64,000 nt of DNA from Paracoccus sp. (in: a-proteobacteria) (GTDB taxonomy: Bacteria > Pseudomonadota > Alphaproteobacteria > Rhodobacterales > Rhodobacteraceae), in assembly GCF_030538655.1 (NCBI RefSeq), contig NZ_JAUNTO010000015.1, positions 1 through 64,000 on the forward strand, read 5' to 3'. Both the position numbers and the translations under genes were made by a program. The notes beneath the pieces are model-generated. The model was not told the origin of the DNA and ran no database searches. It saw nothing but the letters and a program-made list of their open reading frames with translations. Shown here one piece after another: positions 1 through 11,553 of the stretch (position 1 is the stretch's first letter; each line of letters opens with the position of its first letter).

Positions 1-26
1 CAAACCCCGAAAGGAACCAAAATGAC

Positions 27-360
27 CGGCTCATCCCCGCGCATGCGGGGAACAGGGCCGGAAAATGAACCTGCCGGATTGGGAGAACGGCTCATCCCCG
101 CGCATGCGGGGAACAGTGGTCTGATGCGAATTTATTTTATGCGACAGTCGGCTCATCCCCGCGCATGCGGGGAACAGGGCATCCCGGCAACGCTGCGCTA
201 TCACCCCGACGGCTCATCCCCGCGCATGCGGGGAACAGGATGCGTTTCTGATCGGTTCGGAAATGGTCGGCGGCTCATCCCCGCGCATGCGGGGAACAGG
301 CGGCGCGCGACCTCACGCCGCACGCGCTTTCCGGCTCATCCCCGCGCATGCGGGGAACAG
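27..360 (-). CRISPR. CRISPR array 1, type I-E, 6 repeats visible
   Basis: Six identical 29-nt repeats start at 27, 88, 149, 210, 271 and 332, with five 32-nt spacers (exact 61-nt period). Read on the minus strand the repeat starts CTGTTCCCCGC and ends GGGGATGAGCCG. It has a 6-bp stem (CCCCGC/GCGGGG) and an ATGC loop, the normal I-E orientation, so the array is transcribed right to left. The predicted crRNA 5' handle is ATGAGCCG. The leftmost repeat is intact and bases 1-26 look like part of another spacer, so the array probably continues beyond the window. No two spacers are alike and none obviously matches the window. Confidence 0.98.
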
Positions 361-428
361 TCTTCCTGTAGTCTATTGACCTACCAGCATTTTCACAATG
401 TCAAACAGCGCACCGATTTTTCGGTGGT
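361..428 (-). promoter_or_regulatory. Leader of CRISPR array 1
   Basis: These 68 nt lie between the cas2 stop codon (429-431) and the first repeat of array 1. They are more AT-rich than their surroundings. On the minus strand they hold a perfect 6-4-6 hairpin just behind cas2 (CACCGA/TCGGTG, 411-426) and a consensus -35 hexamer TTGACA (404-399) with a weak -10 candidate near 380-375. The repeat-proximal end reads GGAAGA, as in the leader of array 2. New spacers should enter at this end. Confidence 0.75.
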
Positions 429-1629
<1,201 letters not shown>

Positions 1630-1633
1630 ACGG

Positions 1634-2326
1634 CTAGGCCCGGCGGATCAGCATCAGGCCGCAGCCAAAAGCTTTGGCACGGCCAAAACCGGCGGCAAGG
1701 CGATCAATAAAGGCCGCCGGGTCGGTCACGATTATCTGCCCGGTCAGGTCGAGGATGCCGAATTGCGGCTGCCCCTGACGCTTGCCGCGATGCGCAGGCA
1801 GGGCCACGACAGAATAATCATCAACGGCCAGCGCGGGTCGGTCGTGGTCATCGTCCCACGCGATCTGAAAGCCATGGCGCGCGCCCTGCCCGGCCAGCCA
1901 GTCCTGCGCGGCACCCTGCGCTATTGCCATCCGCTGTGTCGCACGTTCAGCCTGCGGCACCGAATGCAGCGCATCCATCACCACATCAACGCGGCCAACA
2001 CCTTTGCGCGTGCGCGTGGCATTGGTGCGCAGCACAAAGCGCAGCCGGTCGCCCGTCCGCAGATCGGGGGCAAAGGGCTTGACCTGAGGCGGATCGAACA
2101 ACGCACTGGCCTGCGGCGGGCGAGCCGACAGCACGATGAACCGGCCCCGCCCCTCGGCCCGCCACAGGAAATCGCGGCCAGCCTCGGGGTCGCCGGCAAA
2201 GGCCGACCAGATCAGCCGGTGATGTGCGTCCTGCTGCGCCCCCTTCGGTGCCGGGTCCAAAAGGGCATTCAGCGCCGCCACATCAGGGCGCTGCGACAGA
2301 TCAAGGCGCGACAGATACAACGTCAT
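1634..2326 (-). CDS. cas6e: crRNA-processing endoribonuclease Cas6e (CasE)
   Basis: Cas6e cuts the repeat hairpin of the pre-crRNA at the 3' side of the stem and stays bound as a Cascade subunit. The 230-residue protein has the family's C-terminal glycine-rich segment GFGRAKAFGCGLMLI, matching GIGPAKSMGCGLL of E. coli CasE. N-terminal histidines 35-36 (DAHHRLIW) are candidates for the general acid/base. The start overlaps the cas5e stop by 4 nt. It must process two repeat types that differ mainly in the hairpin loop. Confidence 0.95.
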   Translation of the reverse strand: MTLYLSRLDLSQRPDVAALNALLDPAPKGAQQDAHHRLIWSAFAGDPEAGRDFLWRAEGRGRFIVLSARPPQASALFDPPQVKPFAPDLRTGDRLRFVLRTNATRTRKGVGRVDVVMDALHSVPQAERATQRMAIAQGAAQDWLAGQGARHGFQIAWDDDHDRPALAVDDYSVVALPAHRGKRQGQPQFGILDLTGQIIVTDPAAFIDRLAAGFGRAKAFGCGLMLIRRA

Positions 2327-3009
2327 GGCGTGCCCCCCGGCCTGATGTCCACCACGCGCATCGCCACCTGACGCGGGGCAAAGTGCCAGCGGCTGCGATC
2401 CGTGGCAATGTCGTGGCGTGTTTCCAGCCTGTCCGCACTGGCGGTGTCGTCACTGGCCATGACCTGCGCCTGCGCGCCGCTGCGCCAGACCGGCAGGCTC
2501 AGCCCCGCCAATGCCTGTTCGGGGCTGTCGGCCGCGACGATCTGCGGGTTCAGCGGTGCCGCCAGCGGACAGGATTTGCGGCCCAGATACAAGGTGAACA
2601 CCGGGCGGCGCAGCGCCTCGGCCAGCACCGCCAGATCACCACCCCAAACCCCCACGCCATAGAGCGGCGCGGTGCGGTAATCACGCAGCGTAATCGTGGT
2701 ATTCAGTTTTGCACGCGTGTCGCGCAGGGCCTGTGGCCGCGATTGTGGCTGGCGCGCAGCGGCCCCCGGCACAGTCTGCACGGTATGATAATCGCGCAGT
2801 GCCTCGCCCGCGTCAAAGATTGCCACCGCCATGTGCAGCGGATCAAGCGCGGAAAAATCATCCCCCCGCCGCAACCCGAGTGCTGCGCCGAACATACCAA
2901 TCAGCGCCGAACGTCCAGGCCAGATCAGCGAACCGCGCCGTTCATGCCCGGCGAATTCACCCATCGCGCCCAATGCGGCAGTCAGTTGAAAGATCAGGTA
3001 ATCGCCCAC
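2323..3009 (-). CDS. cas5e: Cascade subunit Cas5e (CasD)
   Basis: Cas5e caps the 5' handle of the crRNA in Cascade. From GTG 3009 the protein is 228 residues (E. coli CasD is 224). It begins VGDYLIFQLTAALGAMG, as the family does, followed by the conserved RRGSLIWPGRSALIGMFGAALG segment written here in two parts: RRGSLIWPGRSAL at about residues 24-36, then IGMFGAALG. I chose GTG 3009 over the longer frame from 3078 because AAAGG lies 8 nt upstream and the start falls 4 nt after the cas7e stop. It overlaps cas6e by 4 nt. Confidence 0.94.
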   Translation of the reverse strand: MGDYLIFQLTAALGAMGEFAGHERRGSLIWPGRSALIGMFGAALGLRRGDDFSALDPLHMAVAIFDAGEALRDYHTVQTVPGAAARQPQSRPQALRDTRAKLNTTITLRDYRTAPLYGVGVWGGDLAVLAEALRRPVFTLYLGRKSCPLAAPLNPQIVAADSPEQALAGLSLPVWRSGAQAQVMASDDTASADRLETRHDIATDRSRWHFAPRQVAMRVVDIRPGGTP

Positions 3010-3013
3010 CGTG

Positions 3014-4571
<1,558 letters not shown>

Positions 4572-4575
<4 letters not shown>

Positions 4576-6038
4576 GCGGCCTCCTGCTTGGTGTTGTGCA
4601 GCGGCAGTTCCATTGCGCCAAACGCCGCCTTGCCGTATTTGCCCCGGCCCGCGAATGCTCCGGCCAGAAAGCCGCGCGCCTGCACCACCGCCTGCTGCGC
4701 CTTGACATCGCGATCCGCCAGCCCCGGCAAGGCGCGGGCGTCGAACAGATCAAAGGCGACGGCGCGCATCACCGCCAGCCAACCCTGCGCCACATCCGGC
4801 GCCGCGATGCCGGCTTCCAGCGCAGCCAGCGCAGTCTCAAAGCCAGTTTGTGTGCGGGTGTAAAATTCCTCGCGCGCGGCCTCGCGCAACTCACCCTCGG
4901 CCAGAACCGGGGCAAGGGCACCCCGCAGCGCCAGCGACAATTGTTCCGCCGCTTCGATCAGCCCGGCCAGCATCGCCTGAGCCGCCCCCTCCAGCCGGAT
5001 CAGCGGCGGGGTAGACAGCACAAAATCACGCGGCTTCATGTTGTCCATCGCCCAACCGGCCACGATCACCCGTGCCCGTTGACCTTGAGCGCGTCGTTCC
5101 CATGCCTCGACCATGGCAGCGCGGCGCGCGAGGCCCTGCCCGTCATCCGGCAGAGCCGCGATAACGCCCAGCCAATGCCGATAGCCGAACAGACCGGCGC
5201 GCGGATGTTTGGGCAACCACTCCGCCCCTGCCTTGACGCGGTAATAGGGCGATGTCGGGTGATCCCAGCCCGCATAATTCGTGCCATAGGGCCGCTGGAC
5301 AACCCCGGCGATTGCCTCATCGCCGACCAGCCGCAGGCGGCGCGGCATCCCAAAGAACGCCTCGACCGGGTGGCGCTGTTCGGGGAACACCTGCTGCGCC
5401 TTTTCCGAAGTCGTGGTCTTGCGCATCCATGGCAGATCGGCGGGCACCGCCGCCTGCCCGCAAGGCGTATTCGCCCAGATCAGCGGCCACAGCCCGCCCT
5501 GCGGTTCAACCAGTGTCACCATCGGCCCGCCACCGCGCATCGAGGTGCGGTTGCCCGCCCCACCCGCCGGGGCAAATGCCTGAAACGTATAAAGCGCCAT
5601 CGCCGCCATCGCTGGCGTCAGTTCGCCATAGCGCCCGCGCCAGACCATCAGATCGGCGTTATTCTTGACCGTCTGCCCGCCCGCGCTGTCGATAAACAGC
5701 ATGTCTACCGGGTTTGGCTCACCCGGCAAATCATCGAAATCCTGCATAAAGCGCGGTCCGACCCCGGTCAGGTTAAAGGCCGGTGCAAACGGCTCCAACC
5801 GCTGCCGCAGCCGGTCAGGATCGGGGGACCAGCGGTCCAGCCAATCGTTATCATCAGCGGGCGGATCAGCCATGGCCACCAGCCCGACCAGCAATTCCAG
5901 ACAGGCAATATTCATATCCGCCCGCGGCCAGTCTGTCCGTAAAATTGCACAGTCCGCAATTTCCCAAGGCGCGACAGTACGATGCCCTGCATCGGTGACA
6001 ACCGGAATCCATGGATCTGTGATAAGATTCAGGGGCAT
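4572..6038 (-). CDS. cse1: Cascade large subunit Cse1 (CasA)
   Basis: Cse1 recognises the PAM and recruits Cas3. The 488-residue length fits (E. coli 502). The N-terminal globular domain has the conserved FMQDFDD and LFIDSAGGQTVKNNADLMVWRG region (residues about 120-155), which corresponds to the family motif around the DNA-contacting loop. The last 150 residues form the helical bundle. The start ATG follows an AT-rich stretch (TAATTTAATTAT) with no clear Shine-Dalgarno sequence. It is the first gene of the seven-gene Cascade-adaptation operon. Confidence 0.96.
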
Positions 6039-6066
6039 ATAATTAAATTACCAGTTGCTTGCCGCC

Positions 6067-6096
6067 AAGCTAGGTCAGAGGCGCAGTCCACGTCAA
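6067..6096 (-). promoter_or_regulatory. Candidate promoter of the cse1-cas2 operon
   Basis: On the minus strand, TTGACG (6096-6091) and TAGCTT (6072-6067) are spaced 18 nt apart, 29 nt upstream of the cse1 ATG. The whole 6039-6251 gap is AT-rich for this genome (for example TTAACAAATAATAATTTC) and is the only non-coding space between array 2 and cse1. The call is pattern-based. Confidence 0.4.
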
Positions 6097-6251
6097 CACC
6101 CAAAATTGCGCGCTAAGAAATTATTATTTGTTAAATCTCTGGGTGATTGCTTTTTCATGCCGCTGACTTAACAGGTGTCCCCACATCGCCCCAAAGAAAA
6201 CACATCAACGACAGCGGCAGGTCAAAGCCGGTCATCTTGATATTTCTTCGA

Positions 6252-7134
6252 GGGTCTATCCCCGCACACGCGGGGAACAGTGACGCGCGCAGAAACTGCC
6301 GCTGCATAAAATCGGTTCATCCCCGCACACGCGGGGAACAGGCCGTAGGGCGCGATGCGTGTCGGGTATTTTGAGGTTCATCCCCGCACACGCGGGGAAC
6401 AGACGGCGGACGGGGCGAGGCGCGCGTGGCAATCCGGTTCATCCCCGCACACGCGGGGAACAGTAATCAGAGCGCAAATGAACAGGCAATTCCGGCGGTT
6501 CATCCCCGCACACGCGGGGAACAGCGCATCTGGCGGGTGCATCCGCCGCGTTGCAGCGGTTCATCCCCGCACACGCGGGGAACAGGCTGCATCGCGGACG
6601 GTGCGCACCGATGCGGCCGGTTCATCCCCGCACACGCGGGGAACAGTCCCAGTAGCGGCCGTTGTCGATATCATCAACCGGTTCATCCCCGCACACGCGG
6701 GGAACAGGGGCTAGCGGACGCGGCACCAACGGCAGGCACCGGTTCATCCCCGCACACGCGGGGAACAGTGATGAGGACCATCGCAGCGATCAGCACGAGG
6801 CGGTTCATCCCCGCACACGCGGGGAACAGGGGCTAGCGGACGCGGCACCAACGGCAGGCACCGGTTCATCCCCGCACACGCGGGGAACAGTGATGAGGAC
6901 CATCGCAGCGATCAGCACGAGGCGGTTCATCCCCGCACACGCGGGGAACAGGCCTGCGCGATAGGTCAACCCACCGAATGACACGGTTCATCCCCGCACA
7001 CGCGGGGAACAGTCAGGTGATCTACCAGTTCACGCAATGCGCGCCGGTTCATCCCCGCACACGCGGGGAACAGCTTCTCAAACCGCTCAAACCGCTCAAA
7101 CCGGACGGTTCATCCCCGCACACGCGGGGAACAG
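6252..7134 (-). CRISPR. CRISPR array 2, type I-E, 15 repeats
   Basis: Repeats of 29 nt start at 6252, 6313, 6374, 6435, 6496, 6557, 6618, 6679, 6740, 6801, 6862, 6923, 6984, 7045 and 7106, with 14 spacers of 32 nt. On the minus strand the repeat starts CTGTTCCCCGC and ends GGGGATGAACCG, with loop GTGT. The predicted crRNA handle is ATGAACCG. The leftmost repeat (6252-6280) has three mismatches at its distal end and the one at 6374 has one, the normal decay at the trailer end, so the leader is on the right. Spacers 6708-6739 and 6769-6800 recur unchanged at 6830-6861 and 6891-6922, so there are 12 different spacers. The spacer next to the leader is built of a 9-nt tandem repeat. Confidence 0.98.
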
Positions 7135-7201
7135 TCTTCCCTCAACCCTCTGAATACAAACATCAACCCCATTCCGTCGTAAATTACCAAAAGCACGCAA
7201 C
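7135..7201 (-). promoter_or_regulatory. Leader of CRISPR array 2
   Basis: These 67 nt lie between the cas3 stop codon and the first repeat. Like leader 1 they are AT-richer than the flanks and end with GGAAGA against the repeat. The rest shows little obvious similarity to leader 1. They hold a TATTCA -10-like box near 7158-7153 on the minus strand. Confidence 0.65.
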
Positions 7202-9706
7202 CTATTTTTCATCGTGCCCAAACACCACCCCAACCTCCGCATCATATCCCAGCCCGGCACAGATCAACCCGGCCTCATCCACAGGACAGACCACCACCGC
7301 CACGCGGCGCCATTCGGGCCAGTCTGCCACCAGCGCCGCAATGTCAGGTGCGCTTTGATCCGGCAGGTTCAGCCCGCGCAGGCGGTGTTGGGCGACCTGG
7401 ACTTCGGACAGGGACCAGCCGTCCGGGCCGGCGGCCCAAGGGCGAAGCACGCCGTTCATGTGCCGGGCCAGCATCAGCGTCTGCGTGGGGCGGCCAAGTC
7501 GGGTGGGATAGTCGGTGTCATCTGCGGCCGCATTGGCGCGATAGCCTTTGGTAAGGTCGATCAGATTGCGCCGGGCCTGATTTGCCTCGGCATAGCCTTG
7601 ACCGATGCGCAAAAGCTCGGCTTCGGCCAGCGGGTCAGGGACGGGAGGCGCATCCTCACCGTGGGCCGCTTCGATCAGGGCGCGCAGACCACCCGGCGCG
7701 TCGATTCGCCCTGCGGCGAACAGCACCTGCGCGCTGCGCCATTGCAGGTCCAGCGGATAGACCCACGCACCGCGATCAAGCACATGGTGCAGCCATTGCG
7801 CGTCCTCGACCAAGGCCGGGTCGGGCGATACGATATACAGCATCGGTGCGGGCACCGGGCGCCTTGCCGCAGGGCGCAGATCCATATGTCGCCACAACCG
7901 CCCTGCCCGCTGAATCAGCGATGCAACGGGGGCAAGGTCAGACACCATCACGTCAAAATCCAGATCTAGACTGCTTTCGACAACCTGCGTGGCCACCAGC
8001 ACCCGTCCCGCGCGACCCTGACCGTGCTTGCCGAACCGCGCCAGCGCCGCGCCTTCGTGGCGCAGTCGGTCGGCAAGAGCAAAGCGCGCATGCAGCAGAT
8101 CAGCCGCAACCCCGGCTGCGCGCAAGGTCTGAACCCCGGCGATAGCGTCATCGACGGCATTGCGCACCCACAGGCAGGCGGCCCCTTGCGCCGCACGATC
8201 CGCCAACAGCGCCACAGCCTGCCCCGCGTCATGCAGCCGCGACACCACCACCGGGCCGCGCGCGCTGCCGGTTTGCGGGAAATCGCGCCGGGTTGCCCCA
8301 CCCGCGATGGTCAGCGCCGGATAGGCCCGGTCGCCATCATCGCCCGCGCCCCATGCCGCCAGCAGCGCAGCGCGCTGATCCAAAGGCAAGGTCGCCGTCA
8401 GCAGAATCGCCGAGCCACCGGCCATCCGGTGCGCCCGTAAAAGCTGCGCCAGCTCGGTCGCCATATAGGGGGCGCCCATTTCGTGCACCTCGTCCACGAT
8501 CAGGATTTTCGAGGACAGCCCATAATGGCGCAAGGTCGCAAAGCGGGTGGGCAGAACCGACAGCAGCGCCTGATCTATCGTGCCGACGCCCACAGTCGCC
8601 AGCAGGGCACGGCGGCGGCCCTCGGCCAGCCATTCGGTGCAGACGGGGGCATCGGTCACACCTGCCGGGGCGGCGCGCAGATCGCGGTATTCGCCCGACA
8701 GAGCCGCGCGGCCATGGGCCAATGTCAGACTGGGCGGACCGTCGAACATCCGCCGCACGATATGGCGCGCGCGGGCAAACATGGCATCCGCCGTTGCCGT
8801 GGTCGGCAGGGCAAAGAACAGGCCCTGCCCCTTGCCTGCCAGCATCATCCGCTGCGCCAAAAGCAGCGCGGCTTCGGTCTTGCCCGCGCCGGTTTCATCC
8901 TCGATCACGGCCAGCATGGGACCGTCGGGCAAGGCAATGTCGCGACAGGCGGCCTGCATCGGACGCAGGGTGAAATCGAACAACACGCCGGGCACAGGGG
9001 CCACGGCATCCAGCCCGGCAGTGCGGATCGCCGCACCTGCCCGGCCGCGGGCCAGCGACAGATAGGCGCTCAGATCGGGACCGGGCGCAGTCGGCGGAAA
9101 CCAGGCAGGATTCGATCCAACCCAGTCAGCCGCCGCGATGAACCCCGGCAACCACCAGTCCAGCGCCTGCAAGCCATCCCTATCCAGCCCCGCCAGCGAT
9201 GCGCCGGGCCACAGCGCCATAAAACCCGCGATCAGATCAGCAGCATCCGCCACGGCCTGCGGCCCGGCGGCATTAAGAGTGCGCGCCAGCATCGGCTCGT
9301 CACGCCGGGGCGGTTGTCCATGATGGCCCGCAACCCCGGCATAGAGCGCAAACCGCGCCGGGCGTTGCCTGGACCCGAACGGACCGGGTGGCCCGGCATC
9401 GGGTATCAGCGCCAAAGCCAGAACGGCGTCGTGATGGCGCAACAAAGCCTCGGTCACTTCCCAGTGGCGGCCCTGCGGCTGCGGGGCACCAGTGGTCAGC
9501 ATAGCGCGAAAGCTGTCGCTGACCTTGCCCAGATCATGCAGCGCCGTCAGCAGGATCACAGCATCGCGCACTGCCGCCGGATAGCGCGCGCTGATCAGCC
9601 GCTCGGCCACGGCGGCCACGTCCAGCATGTGATAAGCAGCGGGATGTGCGATACCGTCTGAGGCCGCGCTTTTACCGGGCCAATTGCTGATGAAGGTTGC
9701 CGTCAT
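7202..9706 (-). CDS. cas3: CRISPR-associated helicase-nuclease Cas3
   Basis: Cas3 is recruited by target-bound Cascade, then unwinds and degrades the DNA. From ATG 9706 the protein is 834 residues. The N-terminal HD nuclease domain shows H26..D29 and the HDLGK motif at residues 57-61, with GHHGQPP further on. The SF2 helicase part shows Walker A DETGAGKTEAAL near residue 275, the DEVH box VDEVHEMG near 404, LLTATLP (motif III) and QRAGRLWRH (motif VI) near 597. I chose ATG 9706 because AGAGG lies 8 nt upstream; a GTG at 9745 would add 13 residues. All catalytic motifs are present. It precedes leader and array 2 on the same strand and is separated from the Cascade operon by that array. Confidence 0.97.
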   Translation of the reverse strand: MTATFISNWPGKSAASDGIAHPAAYHMLDVAAVAERLISARYPAAVRDAVILLTALHDLGKVSDSFRAMLTTGAPQPQGRHWEVTEALLRHHDAVLALALIPDAGPPGPFGSRQRPARFALYAGVAGHHGQPPRRDEPMLARTLNAAGPQAVADAADLIAGFMALWPGASLAGLDRDGLQALDWWLPGFIAAADWVGSNPAWFPPTAPGPDLSAYLSLARGRAGAAIRTAGLDAVAPVPGVLFDFTLRPMQAACRDIALPDGPMLAVIEDETGAGKTEAALLLAQRMMLAGKGQGLFFALPTTATADAMFARARHIVRRMFDGPPSLTLAHGRAALSGEYRDLRAAPAGVTDAPVCTEWLAEGRRRALLATVGVGTIDQALLSVLPTRFATLRHYGLSSKILIVDEVHEMGAPYMATELAQLLRAHRMAGGSAILLTATLPLDQRAALLAAWGAGDDGDRAYPALTIAGGATRRDFPQTGSARGPVVVSRLHDAGQAVALLADRAAQGAACLWVRNAVDDAIAGVQTLRAAGVAADLLHARFALADRLRHEGAALARFGKHGQGRAGRVLVATQVVESSLDLDFDVMVSDLAPVASLIQRAGRLWRHMDLRPAARRPVPAPMLYIVSPDPALVEDAQWLHHVLDRGAWVYPLDLQWRSAQVLFAAGRIDAPGGLRALIEAAHGEDAPPVPDPLAEAELLRIGQGYAEANQARRNLIDLTKGYRANAAADDTDYPTRLGRPTQTLMLARHMNGVLRPWAAGPDGWSLSEVQVAQHRLRGLNLPDQSAPDIAALVADWPEWRRVAVVVCPVDEAGLICAGLGYDAEVGVVFGHDEK

Positions 9707-9832
9707 TCCGTTCGCCTCTCTGACAGTGATTGGCACTGAACACACACCGCTGACAAAGTCTATCAGCCCTGCCAGACGAACCGGGCCATACCTGCCGCGC
9801 GGTCATGGGCCTATCGGCGACGGAGGCAATAT

Positions 9833-10272
9833 GTGCCCAGCCACGACCCGCTCGGCTCGAAAGAGGGTATCACCACCCCGCCGGGGCAGGCCACCTATTC
9901 CGTGTCCAAGGCGGCGATCAAGGTGCTGACCGAACAGCTTGAACACGAATTGCGCAACGCAACCGGCGGCCGGGTCGCGGCGCATCTGTTGGTGCCCGGC
10001 TATACGTTCACGCCGATGAACTTTCCGGCCATGGGCGACAGCAAACCCGATGCCTCGTGGCGTGCGGACCAACTGGTCGATGACGTCATCACGCGGTTGC
10101 TGAACGGCGATTTTTACATCCTTTGCCCCGATAACGAAGCCACGTCGCAGATGGACCGCAAACGCATCCTGTGGTCGGCGCAGGACATGATCCTGAATCG
10201 CCCGGCCCTGTCCCGCTGGCACGCTGGCACGCTGATTACAAAAAGGTGTTCGCGGAATGGATGGAAAGCTGA
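9833..10272 (+). pseudogene. Truncated, frameshifted short-chain dehydrogenase
   Basis: The frame encodes the C-terminal part of an SDR: GSKEGITTPPGQATYSVSKAAIK has the catalytic YxxxK (Y-S-V-S-K), followed by EQLEHELRN, AAHLLVPGYTFTPMNF and DFYILCPDNEATSQMD. The N-terminal Rossmann half with TGxxxGIG is absent; readable SDR sequence begins only at about 9850, next to the cas3 promoter region. Near the 3' end an 8-nt tandem duplication (GGCACGCT at 10218-10225 and 10226-10233) shifts the frame. Removing one copy restores RWHADYKKVFAEWMES and a stop at 10270-10272. The gene therefore has two independent lesions. Confidence 0.85.
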
Positions 10273-10970
10273 AACCGCGTGTCTTTGTCACTGGCGGATC
10301 GACTGGAATCGGGCTGGATGGAACGGGCGCGGCTGCTGGCGACGGATGGCTATCACCTGATCGTAACTGGCAGCGGTGCGCGGACGCAAAATGCCCCGAA
10401 CGCTGGGTGAACAGCACATCACCGTAACGCCGGTGTAATCGGACCTGTCCACCCCGCAAGGCGTGGCAGCCGTTATCAAGGCCGTTGGCACGCGCCCCTT
10501 GGATATGTTGATCCTGAACGCAGGCATCGCGGTTGGCGAAACGGCATTCCTTGATATTGCGCCGGACCGACGCCTGAACCTGATTGACCTGAACATCGTC
10601 AGCACGGACGGTCGGCCCAGGCACTGCTACCCCATGTGATCGCCGCCAAGAGGGACTGCTGATGGTCAGCTCTGTATCGGCAACCACACCGTTCGAATGC
10701 GTCTATGGTCCGTCCAAATCCTTCATGACTTCATTCAGGCATAGGTTGCGCAAAGAACTGCGCGATACCAGCGTTTCGGTGACGATTCCGCACAACAGTA
10801 ACAGAGTTTCGCGCACAGGCAGGTATGGGCACGACAGCATTGGGCGACAACAGCTGAAAAAACGATCCCGTTCAGGTCGCGGGCAGGGATATGATGCAGG
10901 CTGACAACACTTCCCTGATCGGCGGCGACACCAAAGCGCAGAAGGTTGGCCGCCTTCGTAAATTACTGTT
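10257..10970 (+). pseudogene. Decayed short-chain dehydrogenase, second copy
   Basis: SDR motifs occur in changing frames. VFVTGGSTGIGL is the cofactor motif (10281-10316), LLATDGYHLIVTG follows in another frame, then LDMLILNAGIAVGE (the NAG motif, about 10500-10541), MVSSVSATTPFECVYGPSKSF with catalytic YxxxK (about 10662-10720) and KELRDTSVSVTI. A few recognisable residues of the C-terminus continue to about 10970. At least four frameshifts or stops separate the pieces. The start ATG 10257 overlaps the ancestral end of the preceding SDR, so the two were probably one operon. It encodes no functional enzyme now. Confidence 0.8.
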
Positions 10971-11049
10971 TAATAAAAAACCTCCACCACGCCGAAATGG
11001 CATGTTCAAGGGCGGGCGGCTTGGCATGGATATGCCAGCGATGTCAGTC

Positions 11050-11378
11050 TGCCCCACATCAAACCCTTGAAACAAGGCGCTTCGCGCCTGCCCTCTTTCG
11101 TGCCCAGCGGATCGCCCCCGGCATTGATCTCACACCGCAGATCCTTTGCTCGCTTCCACGCCACCAGCATCAACCATTCCAGCCAGCGCCCGAGTCTCAT
11201 CCGCTGCCGCCGACCCGCATGACTGTAATCCAGCGTGAAAGCCCGGTTGCCAGAGCGGTAGATACAGATCGCAAAAGTCCCGAACCTCGCTGTCGAATAT
11301 CTGATAATCCCGACCCTCGGCAGGCACTGCCTGCCGAAACGATTTTTCGTTTAGTATCAGTTACCTTAGCATGAACAT
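11050..11378 (-). pseudogene. Remnant of a tyrosine-type integrase, N-terminal part
   Basis: Reading the minus strand, AAAAGGAGG precedes ATGs at 11378 and 11372. Three frames then give in order KVTDTKRKIV, GRDYQIFDSEVRDF and SGNRAFTLDYSHAGRRQRM, ending with RLGRWLEW, AWKRAKDL, NAGGDPL and RREAP. This order matches the N-terminal DUF4102-type domain of phage/island integrases (WDSEVRGF..PSG..F.L.Y...GRQRR..LG..P.W...AR..A......GGDP). At least two frameshifts are present and the core-binding and catalytic domains are missing. It is evidence for a past integrative element between the Cas locus and the hydrolase gene. No tRNA or attachment site could be recognised beside it. Confidence 0.75.
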
Positions 11379-11553
11379 GGCCTCCTTTTCTTGACCCCAC
11401 GAGGCGTAGCCCCGCATGCATGGCCAGTCAGACTGCGCAGGGCAGACTGGCAGGGGGCAACCTCCGGGGAAAGGTGTCGGCCTGTAAGGATCGGAACCAA
11501 AGTGATGAATAAGTTGAAAGTCGGGCCGCACGTCTGGCCGCCCGGCCTTTGTG

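Noticed and set aside
6147..7358. Open frames with repeated GSSPHTRGT and FIPAHAGN peptides across array 2
   Set aside because: Same cause: translated repeats and spacers of array 2.
9724..9738. CAGTG-ATTGG-CACTG palindrome before cas3
   Set aside because: A 5-bp arm palindrome is expected often by chance; no second site or conservation could be checked.
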